A stretch of 64,000 bases of DNA, from NCBI GenBank assembly GCA_026122225.1, contig JANEZZ010001871.1:1922001-1986000 (forward strand), given 5' to 3'. Within the stretch, counting starts at the first letter, position 1. Every line of letters begins with the position of its first letter. Below, piece by piece: positions 20,507 through 30,260 of this stretch. The DNA is from Heloderma charlesbogerti (Eukaryota > Chordata > Lepidosauria > Squamata > Helodermatidae). The notes under the pieces are model-generated. The model did not search any database and was not told the origin of the DNA. It saw only the letters and a program-made list of their open reading frames with translations. The position numbers were made by a program, and so were the translations under genes.

Positions 20507-20765
20507 CATTTGAGGGCTTCCTTGCATGAACAGCTTGCTTCAGGTCTGCCACAACATTTTGATGGGGATTTGGCCTGGACTTTGACTAAGCCATTCTAAA
20601 ACATGGAATTTCGTCTTCTGCAGCCTTTCTTTTGTAGATCTGCTTGTTTGTGTAGGATCATTGTCTGGTGGCATGACCCATTTTCAGTTCAGCTTCAGCT
20701 CACGGATGGATGGCCTGACATTTTCCTCTAGAATCTTCTGATTAGGGCAACGCATGGATTTGGAA

Positions 20766-21644
20766 GTCCAAAGCATGGTGGCCATTTTGTGTACTATCAG
20801 CCATTTCAGTGCACAGGCCTAAGCCTGTAGGCTTCCCCTGCTGGTGATGAATGGAACTGGCCTACAGTGCCCCTGGTGGTCATGGGAGACACTGCATGGG
20901 ACTAAGCTATTTGCATGTCTTGCATGGCCATAAATAGCAACACAATGTATTTCAATGGGATTCTTCACCTCTGCCATATTTTGAATATCCCATGTCCACC
21001 CTACCTCTATTAAAAAGGGGAGGGGTTGATGAGGGGCTGGGTCACATGGGGAATCTTGGATTAGGCTCAGTCCTCTTACCCTGATCTCCCCTGGCTTATG
21101 GCTTGGGTGAGGGGCACTGAATTCATAAAGGACCATTTGAACAACAAAAAGCAAAAGCTGCAATTTGGTTTCCTGCTGGAGCAAACCTTCAAAATGTAAC
21201 GTGTGTGGCACTGACCATGCTTAAGCGTTTGTGCTCATGTCAAGCCATTCAAATGACCTTCTCCACCATTCACAGGCAACCACCACAAGCAGGGGACCAG
21301 TACCTGCCCTAAGCAGCACAGATGAATGGATCAGCACATATTCTGACAACATCTTAGGGTGGCCAGGTGTCGTGGCTTACAGAGAACAGTCCTCTGTTTG
21401 AAAATGTCCTCTGTTTGAAGAGGTATCTAGTACAAGTGTGGTTTAAAGATAAAGAACCTTCAGAAGGAAGACCTGGGCCTTGAACCATCGAGAGTTAATA
21501 CCTGGATTGCAGACTAGGCAGGCACACAGACTTGAGCAGTCTTCTCTACTATGGTAAGATATATAGTATTTCAATTTAAATTATAGTTATTATTTCTAAA
21601 TTTGCACCTATACACATAAATTGACAGATGCCAATGTTATGCAT
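20766..21644. other. No gene recognised
   Basis: Mixed sequence without a nameable repeat. The region around 20760-20940 (GTGGCCATTTTGTGTAC...AGTGCCCCTGGTGGTCATGG) may be a diverged hAT-type repeat. Confidence 0.4.
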
Positions 21645-21860
21645 CTGAACATCAGGAAAAACTTCCTGACTGTTAGAGCAATACAACAATGGAACCAATC
21701 ACCTAGGGGGGTGGTGGGCTCTCCCACACTGGGGGCATTCAAGATGAGGCTGGACAGCCATCTGTCAGGGATGCTCTGACTTGGATTCCTGCATTGAGCA
21801 GCGGGTTGGACTCGATGGTCTTATAGGCCCCTTCCAACCCTACTTTTCTGTGATTCTATG
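21645..21860 (+). mobile_element. CR1 LINE 3'-end fragment
   Basis: Contains the CR1 3' untranslated end: CTGAACATCAGGAAAAACTT, CCCACACTGG, GAGGCTGGACAGCCATCTGT, GGTTGGACTCGATGGTCTTA and the terminal GTGATTCTATG. It is strongly 5'-truncated, as usual for CR1 copies. It lacks coding sequence except the last codons before the stop. Confidence 0.93.
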
Positions 21861-22473
21861 CAAATTTATATCCTCTCTTGTCCTCTTTTTTTCGTAATGT
21901 GATTCCCCTTTTTTGGCAATGGGTGAACAGCTCTGTTTAAAAGCTGAGTTTTAAAAACTAACTTTTTAGTCTGCTGTTAATGAGTCAATTATCTTTTTGT
22001 AAATTAAATGGAAGCCTTTAACTATATTACAAATGTTCTAAAAATGTCTTGTTCACACTTTCATTTTAAACAGATATGTTTTAAAACAAGCTACCTCCCA
22101 AGGATATAGTCAATTCACAAGGGGCAGTTAACAGCATATTTTCCATATGTTTCCTAAAACAGAAAACCAAGAACCTGTTAGGAATTATCCACAACAGATA
22201 TGGTGGCACAAGGGAAAGAAGGTGGTAGCAAGAATTCAATTCAATTATATATTTTATTTCTCATTTGAGACTAAGATGTATGATTATTATATTGCAGGTA
22301 TAAATGCCTAGCTTAAGTTTAACACTTTTTAAATTAAGCACAATAGGAGAAGATTAGCTTGAGCAAAGTGGGAGAGAACAGAGAAAGCTATATAACTTGA
22401 TCCCAAAGCTAGAAAATCTTGATCAGATACTCAACTAGTATGGAGGCCCATGAAATGATGCTAATTGTAATGA
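21861..22473. other. No gene recognised
   Basis: AT-rich unassigned sequence. Confidence 0.45.
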
Positions 22474-22800
22474 AGTAAATTCCCAAGCAAATTCACAATT
22501 CCCTAGCAAATTCACCATAGCAAATTACTGATCATCCTCCCTTAACTTTTGGATGGTCAGTAATTACAGCTAAAAGAATCATTAATGTAAAACATCTTTG
22601 TCCAACCATATTCTACAGTTGGAGATTTTTGTGATATGAATAAGACTAATGAGTGACTTATATTTAATGGTGAATTTGCTAGGGAATTTACTGACCATCC
22701 AAAAGTTAAAGGAGGATGGTCAGTAACTTGCTAGGGTGAATTTGCTAGGGAATTGTTAATTTGCTAGGGAATTTACTGACCATCCAAATGTTAAGGGAGG
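22474..22800. repeat. Long inverted repeat with an extra direct copy
   Basis: About 93 bp at 22478-22570 (CCTAGCAAATTCACC...CCCTTAACTTTTGGATGGTC) reappears inverted at about 22683-22777 with few differences and a loop of about 110 bp. The CTAGGGAATTTACTGACCAT unit is repeated directly at 22679 and 22771. The structure resembles a foldback or Helitron-type remnant, but no class-specific termini were found. Confidence 0.8.
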
Positions 22801-23784
22801 AGTGAAAAGGATGGTTAGATATTTATCACCATGAGGGTGATAGATGAAATCCTTCAGCTAGTACTAATGGAATTTTAAAAATTCAGATAGAGGGGAATTC
22901 ATACTTATTTTAGATAAACTATCATTCCTACAAAAAAGGACTGGGTGATTTGTTCTGCGTAAAGAGCCACCTTATATGAGCTGGATGGGCTCAGTTAGTT
23001 TACATATATTATTTACATATAAATGGTATAATTTGCATAAATTTTGGGGGTTTGTTTGCATTTGGTGGGCAGTCCCATCTTCTCTGATGCTATTTGTTAT
23101 CTTTCTTTGGGAAGATTAAAAGTAACAGTTTTTAGGACGTTTTGGAGATGATAGTGAACAGATACTGATTTGCATGTAAGAAAAAATATTACACTGTTTT
23201 CTAACAAAATATGTGGCACCAGAGCTGAACACTTGTTAGTGTGTATTGTGCCAAACATGTATAGTTCAGTTAGATAAAATCCCACCAGTTAAATTTTTCT
23301 GATAGTGTTGCTGGTCAATCAGCTTCCTTTGTAGCTGTAATTTAGTACATGTTATAGTGATCTTTGGTGTGGTTAGTATAGAGGGTGAGCTTACCTGTCC
23401 AGCTTGCAATTCTCTCCTTGGTTTTGTTCTCCAGACAACATACACAAGACCTGAAGTTACCCAACGACCTCCTATATTACTTCTGAAGTTAACGTAAGAA
23501 ACACTCCTGAAGAACTTCATTACAACCTAAGAGAGAGGGAGCAAACTGCCTTAGCCTAAGGCCTGAACCTGCCCAGAGAGGGCCTTGCCCAGATGCAAAA
23601 GATGAAAAAGAAACTAGCCCTTGCAGACTCCATTAAATCTGTATACCTGGAGTCTCCAATGCAGACAACTCTCCTGGAACCTGCCAGGTTCTCTGCCCCT
23701 CCTGACTTTAATGTTGTTTCTTAAGGTTTTAAAAACTAATTATTTTTAACTGGGAGGCTGGCATGGAAGGGCTGCCCCCCGCAC
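22801..23784. other. No gene recognised
   Basis: AT-rich unassigned sequence. Short open frames show no domain. Confidence 0.45.
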
Positions 23785-24053
23785 AATCTTTATTTGGGTT
23801 CAAAAGAGTGGTTTTATGTTTAAGAGCTCAGACCACACCTCTGTTTTGTACTTAGGTCCTTGGGCAAGTTTGTTTTCTTTTAGTCTTGCCTGTTGGCCTT
23901 CTGGGAAATGAGTTGTGATCAACCATACCTACCATGGCAGCCATTTTATGAATGGGCAAGCCACCCCCATGGCAGCCATTTTGTGAAAGCACAACACACT
24001 TTCAAAATTCCAAATGTGTCCACCAACCCCCAAAAGTTGGGAACCCTTGATCT
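23785..24053 (+). repeat. Non-autonomous hAT-like repeat, copy related to 44743-45001
   Basis: Shares with 44743-45001, in the same orientation, GGTTCAAAAG.GTGGTTTT, GAGCTCAGA.ACCACCTCTG, TTGTACTTAGGT, CTTCTGGGAAATG, CATGGCAGCCATTTTGTGA and CATTCCAAATGTGTCC. Its end (CAAAAGTTGGGAACCCTTGA) resembles the right terminus of Charlie-type hAT elements. The left end is not defined. Confidence 0.5.
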
Positions 24054-24237
24054 ATACACATATGTATACACACCATATGTGACAAATGTTTCAATTTGTT
24101 CAGTTGTCCCAGTCTGCAAAATATTCTTGGATCTGGATATTCTTCTGATTCACAGATGAAGCTCCTCCCACCTGTGAGACCTTTGCTGTTCTTTCAAAGG
24201 TGGATGTGGATCTTTATACATGTTGGTCCACTTTCTC

Positions 24238-25008
24238 TAGGGATGTATGGAAGTAATTTACCTTTTTGTGGATTCTGTTCATGGTGGGGGGGGGAGGCGT
24301 TCCGTCCCTTCCCCCAGAATCCTCGATGGGGGGGAGGCGATCCATCCCTCCCCCCGGAATCCTCGATGGGGGGGAGGCGATCTGGTCCTCCCCCCCGGAA
24401 TCCTCGAAGGCCGGCTGTGCTCAGGGGCAGCTCCGCGGAGCAGCCGGCCAGGCCCAGGCCAGGGCTGTCTGCAGCCAGATTTCCGGCCGTGGAAGGCTCT
24501 GGGTAAAAAATAAAACAAAAAACCCCCACGTACGCAAATGGCGGCAGCTACGGCCACCGCCATTTGCGTTCCTTATTTTTCGCCATCTTAGTCTACGTCA
24601 ATATTTACGTAGACTAAGACGAAGAAAAGAAAGGGGAACGCAAATAGCGTAGTGGGCTGCCGCCACTTGCGTATGCTTTTTTAAAAAAAACCCAGACGTG
24701 ATAGGCTACATAAGTCTTTACGTAGCCTAGCACATCTATGGGAAAAAAAGAGAAAAAGACCAGACTGCAAATGGCGGTAGTGGCAGCCGGTCGGAAAACC
24801 AGCCATCGCCGCTGCTGCTGCCGCCACCACCGAAGCCGCCGCTGGAGCTGCCGCCATCCGGAACATCCGCCCCAGGTAAGTCTCGTCCCGGGGGGGATCC
24901 GCGGGGGGCAGGGGGGGTGGCAGGCCATTCCGCGATGGATTTTGGGGGGCCGAATGCACTGGCATTCGGCCTCACCGAGATCCATCACAGAATTCTCTGA
25001 CATCCATA
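24238..25008. mobile_element. Palindromic composite hAT element, copy H
   Basis: TAGGGATGTATGG...GACATCCATA is flanked by the exact duplication ACTTTCTC (24230-24237 and 25009-25016). The right terminus has one change (CCATA for CCCTA). The central array is shortened: one ACGCAAATGGCGGC palindrome (24534), one TTAGTCTACGTCAATATT unit and one degraded TGATAGGCTACATAAG unit. The right donor is exact and the left is AGGTAAAT. The left arm read outwards begins TTTTTTACCCAG/AGCC. The right arm from 24771 has MAVVAAGRKTSHRRCCCRHH, open to CCCCAGGTAAGT. Three GGGGGGAGGCGWTCCRT units lie at 24289-24400. Confidence 0.9.
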
Positions 25009-25016
25009 ACTTTCTC

Positions 25017-27090
25017 TGTGGAAATGAATGCGCAATCCCTGTGGCCAAGAGCACACAGATGGATATCTGCTCAAATATCAACGGCAATACACCACTCAGA
25101 TATTTAGCATGATGGAAGTCTGAATATTAATACTTTTGAAATAACACATTCTGAGTCCACTTCTGGATCCATTTTTTTCCAGTTTGCACAGTCCAGTTAG
25201 GCTTTCACATGCAGAACCCTATTTGGATATAGGCGTTTCACATGAGGTTTCCTTCCCCAGTCCAACAGTCAGGGCCACATGGGGCCCTTCCCCCCTTTTT
25301 ATAAAGCTGACAATTGGTTATTCAGTGGGATTTTAACTTTTTAGAAGATGCTACATGCACACAGCTCTGGTTACACTGAGTACACTTTGGATTGGAGCCT
25401 TTATCTTTAGATCATATTCAGCCAGCCTACTGGGCATATTTGTGATAATGGGCAGAGCTAACATAAGAGGACCTGCTGATTGAAAGCAGCTGGTAGACAT
25501 GTGAACTTTTGTTTGGTGACTACATAATGCCAACAGTAGAAAATGCTGATCAGATCCTCAAGTACAATAAACAGGAGTGTATGTGAACTGGAATCTTACA
25601 AAAAATAGCCTCTACCTTTCAAGCCATTGGTGTATGAAAACTTGGAAATCTAATTCCATACTATTTGGGAATACAAATCACCTTGAGCGTGGGTGCCTGT
25701 AATTCTTTTCGGGGCAAAAATCAATTCAGCAATGATCTGGAGGTATACTAGGTAAGTGTCACCTTTAGCTTCATGCAAGATCTGTTCAACCACGTTCAAA
25801 TGTGTTACTCATATGCCCCAAAGAGAGTCATTTTCGAAGTTCTAAAAATGTCTGAAAGGATATCTATCGTCTCAAGAGTGAAAGAGCTGAATACTGAAAA
25901 TGAGGAAAACATGGGGCCAAGATACATGTGATACTAAATGCACAACTTGAAATTTCATTATTGTGTTTTTTTAAAATGGAGGTAGCAGATGCAAGAGGGG
26001 GGACTGGGACTGTGGCTGGGGAATTAACCCTTTCCTCCTACACCACAGTCCTGATGAAAATCACCTCCCCCCACCGTTTGCACCCCTTGTTTGGGATGGG
26101 GGTCAGGGTGGAGAAACATTAGATGGTATTAAAGTGCCATCACCTTCTTTGTATTCTTTCTCTATTAATACATCCCTCAACACTTCACAATGAAAGCATT
26201 CCTTCTGGTATGCTCAGACCTGAAAACTGTGTGCAAAACACACAGGACACAGTAATCGTTGGCTAGGTAAAATGATAAATTCGTTTGACCCATAGTGATA
26301 TTCTGATTTGTTGCACCCTCAGAATCCGTAATGTATTAAAAAAAATACATTAACTGACACTAAATCCTGTTTATCCATTTCCATGCAAGACACTTTATAT
26401 GCCACAACAAACATCTGTCCAATAAATTATTTGAGAAAGGACATGAAGACAAAATGAATTGACTTCCATTAAAATTGATAGCAGCAAAACCTACACATGT
26501 ATTTCTTTTCCATTTTGGCTGGCAAATGACTACTCTGTCCTGTGTATTTTGCATATAGCTTTCAAGTCTGACTATCTTTTGTACCAGGAGGGATGGTTTC
26601 ATTGGAGAGTGTTAAAGGATGCAGAAAAATAAGAAACAGAGATGCTAAATTTGGAACTTTAATGCAGCAAATGATTCTAACTTGCAAGGCTCTGCCAAGT
26701 GCCATGTGGGAGCAGTTTGACAGAAGATCTATATATTCTGTTTGTCTGCTGCAGTTAACGTGTAGGGAATCAGGGAAAGAATTCATTGTCTTTATCACCT
26801 TTCAGTTGTGTGGGTGGAAAATTTGGTAGTTGACTAGGGAATGGTCCTAATTGGGAAAGGGATGGCAAAGGAAATTAGCATTTGGAAATTAATATGGCTT
26901 TGCACTTTATATGGCAATTGTGTTTGCTGCAGCTTACATTGTGCTTACCCACAGTAAAAATACAAATTGTGAAAGGCAGATTCATGTCTCTAAACTTTCA
27001 GTGGATGCTTTCTACAGTGCCATTGGGAATGTCCTTCCCTGTTTAAAGATTATTATGACTCAGACTGTGGACTCTCCTGATAACGTCCTT
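25017..27090. other. No gene recognised
   Basis: Two kilobases without a nameable exon or repeat. Composition is ordinary AT-rich intergenic sequence. Confidence 0.45.
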
Positions 27091-27098
27091 GAGCTAGA

Positions 27099-27466
27099 GG
27101 AGGGGTGGAGAACTTCTGGAGGTTGGGGAATGAAACCCCCACCCCTATTCCTGGGGAAATTGCTGCACAGTGATTTTGCAAGGAAACATGGTGCATGCCT
27201 CACTTGAAGTTGTATTACTATTGCTGATGTACTACTGCTGAAGTTGCTGATGCCAGAAATAGCACAAATAGCATGCACCTTATTTGCAAGCAGAATTGCA
27301 CTTCCGGGGGACTTCCAGGAGCACAATTCTGCTTGCAAACAAGGTGCACGCTCCCAGTGTGCTTTGTTTCCTTGCAAAATCACGTTTTTTGGAGCACATC
27401 TGGTGGCAGTGGGGCTGCAAAAACAGCCATGGGGCACAACCTGCAGGCCATGTGTCGCCCACCTTT
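27099..27466. mobile_element. Foldback hAT MITE
   Basis: Begins GGAGGGGTGGAGAACTTC and ends TGTCGCCCACCTTT, the GGGGTGG.CAAC type of hAT terminus, with flanks GAGCTAGA (27091-27098) and GAGCTACA (27467-27474) matching at seven of eight positions. Inside are nested inverted repeats: GTGATTTTGCAAGGAAAC near 27170 pairs with 27364-27383, and GCACCTTATTTGCAAGCAG at 27276 pairs with a segment ending near 27350. No protein is encoded. Confidence 0.65.
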
Positions 27467-27474
27467 GAGCTACA

Positions 27475-28193
27475 AGGGACTCATCCTGGAAGTCCTACAA
27501 CATCCAAACTCACCTTGAGATGGAATCTGTGAGCACCGCTCAGAGGAGGAAGAGTGTCAGCCACTGAAACTGGGGCTGGTGGTTCATCTCTTTCAGGAAA
27601 GAAGTCTGAAGCCCTGCTCCATCAGCCCACCAACCATCTGTCTGCTCCCCTACAGGTCCCTAGTAGAAGAGGTAACACAAGGCCATCCAATGGCATCACA
27701 GCATGTGGCTGCAAGCCAGAGTACCATCCTTTAAATAACCTGTTGTCTTCAGCTGTGAGTCCTGCTTAGGGTACACTTCCTTTGGGATCTGGCCTTTGTG
27801 AAATCATGGTTGCTGCTGTTGCATTTAGAGTTGTTCCAAGCGCTGCAGTGAATGTTTCTGACCATCAACTAAACTGCCTTGCCATTCAGATACCTAGTTA
27901 TATCGCTTATCTGCTTGCTGCATTGACTCAGCTAATTTTGAGCTATACCCACTTCTTGTTGCCTCTTTGCCTTTGCGGTCCTGGCTGGATAATTTGAAGT
28001 CCTGCCCTCAATCATTTACCGACGGGGCCCCTACCCACTTGGTAAATGTCAGATATACATATTTGCCCTTCAGATTTTGTATTTACTGCAGGGAGAACAG
28101 CTTGCACATGCCAAGCAAGTTACTGTTGCATGGGATGATATGTCACTCATTTGGCAGCTGCCATTTTCTTCTGTTTGGTTTCCCTCCTTGAAT
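27475..28193. other. No gene recognised
   Basis: Unassigned sequence upstream of the nested LINE block. Confidence 0.45.
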
Positions 28194-28529
28194 GCTAATA
28201 GTTTTTTTTATTTTTTAATATATTTTATTTATTTTATCTTTATAAATGAAATAAACAATACCAAAATTACCAACAACCTGATCAATACTAGAATTTCCCA
28301 ACAATACAATATTCTGATGAGGACACCACAATAACAAAGAGAGAAGGAAAAAGACAAAAAAAAAAAAAGGAAAAGGGAGGAGAAAAGGAAGCAAAGAAAA
28401 AAGAAGATTCTATCCCCTTCCCTCCCCCTCCTTCTCCCTCCCCTTTAAAGAATTAAATTTAAACTCCAATACCCCCCGGCCTCCGATGCCATTCTATTTT
28501 AAAAGCTATATCTATAACCTTAACAATCT
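28194..28529 (-). mobile_element. 3' end of an L1-type element (ORF1-only), distal part
   Basis: Read on the minus strand, this is a 3' untranslated region. It has a purine-rich to pyrimidine-rich switch (28335-28445), an AT-rich end with AATAAA motifs and a terminal A-rich tract at about 28202-28220. It continues, across the BovB insertion, into 34100-34741, which carries an L1 ORF1 C-terminus. Joining the two parts is an inference from the CAATCTT repeat on both sides of BovB. Confidence 0.5.
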
Positions 28530-28554
28530 TTGTTGTTGTTGTTCAGTCGTTCAG

Positions 28555-30254
28555 TCATGTCCGACTCTTCGTGACCCCATGGACCACAGCATGCCAGGCC
28601 TTCCTGTCCTCCGCTCTCTCCCGGAGTGTGCTCAAGTTCATATTCATTGCATCGGTGATGCTATCTAGCCATCTCATCCTCTGCCATCTCATCTGTCCTT
28701 CCAATGAGCACTCAGGGTTGATTTCCTTTAGGATTGACTGATTTGACCTCCTTGCAGTCCAGGGGACTCGTAAGAGTCTTCTCCAGCACCACAGTTCGAA
28801 AGCATCAATTCTTCGGTGCTCAGCCTTCCTTATAGTCCAGCTCTCATAGCCATACATTACTACTGGGAAAACCATAGCTTTGATTAGACGGACCTTTGTC
28901 GGCAAGGTGATGTCTCTGCTTCTTACTATGCTGTCTAGGTTGGCCATAGCTTTCCTCCCAAGGAGCAAGTGTCTTTTAATTTCATGACTACAGTCACCGT
29001 CTGTGGTGATCTTGGAGCCCAAGAAAGTAAAATCTGTCACTGCTTCCATTTCTTCCCCTTCTATATGCCAGGAAGTGATGGGGCCAGATGCCATTATCTT
29101 AGTTTTTTTTAATGTTGAGTTTCAAACCAGCTTTTGCACTCTCCTCTTTCACCCTCAACAAGAGGCTCTTGAGATCCTCTTCACTTTCTGCCATTAGGGT
29201 GGTATCATCTGCATATCGGAGGTTGTTGATAATTCTCCCGGCAATCTTAATTCCGACCTGTGATTCATCCAACTTGGCATTTCTCATAATGTACTCTGCA
29301 TATAAGTTAAATACGCAGGGTGACAATATGCAGCCTTGTTGTACTCCTTTCCCAATTTTGAACCACTCGGTTGTTCCATGTCTGGTTCTTACTGTTGCTT
29401 CTTGACCCTCGTACAGGTTTCTCAGGAGACAGGTAAGGTGGTCTGGCACTCCCATCACTTTCAGAATTTGCCACAGTTTGTTGTGATCCACACAATCAAA
29501 GGCTTTAGCGTAGTCAATGAAGCAGAAATAGACGTTTTTCTGGAATTCTCTTGCTTTCTCCATGATCCAGCGAACGTTGGCGATTTGATCTCTAGTTCCT
29601 CTGCCTCTTCGAAACCCAGCTTGTACTTCCGGTAGTTCTCGGTTCGCATACTGCTGAAGCGTAGCTTGTAGGATTTTGAGCATCACCTTGCTGGCATGTG
29701 AAATGAGCGCAATTGTGCGGTAGTTTGAACACTCTTTGGCGTTGCCCTTCTTTGGAATTGGAATGTAAACTGACCTTTTCCAGTCTTGTGGCCATTGTTG
29801 AGTGTTCCAAATTTGTTGGCATATTGAATGCAGCACTTTAACAGCATCATCTTTTAGGATTTTAAATAGCTCAGCTGGAATACTGTCATCTCCGCTAGCT
29901 TTGTTGTTAGTAATGCTTCCTAAGGCCCACTTGACGTCACTCTCAAGGATGTCCGGCTCAAGTTCAGTGGCCGCACTATCATGGCTATCAGGGACATTAA
30001 GATCTTTCCTGTATAGTTCTTCTGTGTATTCTTTCCACCTCTTCTTAATCTCATCTGCTTCTGTTAGGTCCCTGCCTTCTTTGTCCTTTATCATGCCCGT
30101 CTTTGCACAAAACGTTCCCTTGAGATCTCCAATTTTCTTGAAGAGATCTCTAGTCTTTCTCATTCTGTTGTTTTCCTCGATTTCTTTGCATTGTTCATTT
30201 AAGAAGGCCTTCTTGTCTCTCCTTGCTATTCTCTGGAACTCTGCATTCAGTTGG
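28555..30254 (-). pseudogene. BovB endonuclease/reverse transcriptase, RT and C-terminal part, copy 1
   Basis: This part of the BovB polyprotein makes cDNA at the target site. On the minus strand, 30163-29099 holds the reverse transcriptase: KRSVYIPIPKKGNAKECSNY, QAGFRRGRGTRDQI, CFIDYAKAFDCVDH (motif A), KGVQQGCILSPCVFNLY (motif B) and LRYADDTTLM (catalytic YADD). A run of eight A (29102-29109) shifts the frame before the C-terminal segment (29094-28555, ITSWHIEGEEMEAVTDFTFL ... ELWCWRRLLRVPWTARRSNQ). The C-terminal part lacks about 100 bp compared with copy 2, at about 28690, in frame. The endonuclease half lies beyond the CR1 insert at 33362-34091. It is inactive because of the insertion, deletion and frameshift. 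Confidence 0.92.
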
Positions 30255-30260
30255 ATATAT

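Larger units (their letters stand above)
18581..20690 (-). pseudogene. Tc1/mariner-like transposase remnant, split by nested hATs
   Basis: The two pieces flank the hAT nest and share its target duplication. The downstream piece (18722 to the TGA at 18581-18583, minus strand) reads ...TELKQFCKEEWAKIP...RLINSYRKSLL...AATKY and stop, the usual C-terminus of vertebrate Tc1-like transposases. The upstream piece (20690-20507) reads DNDPTQTSRSTKERLQKTKF, HVLEWLSQSP and, one frame away, ADLKQAVHARKPSN. This covers the second catalytic Asp region and the start of the C-terminal part. A frameshift separates the two halves of the upstream piece, and the N-terminal DNA-binding domain is absent. The inverted repeat of the original transposon was not located. 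It is dead and older than the hAT insertions. Confidence 0.75.
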
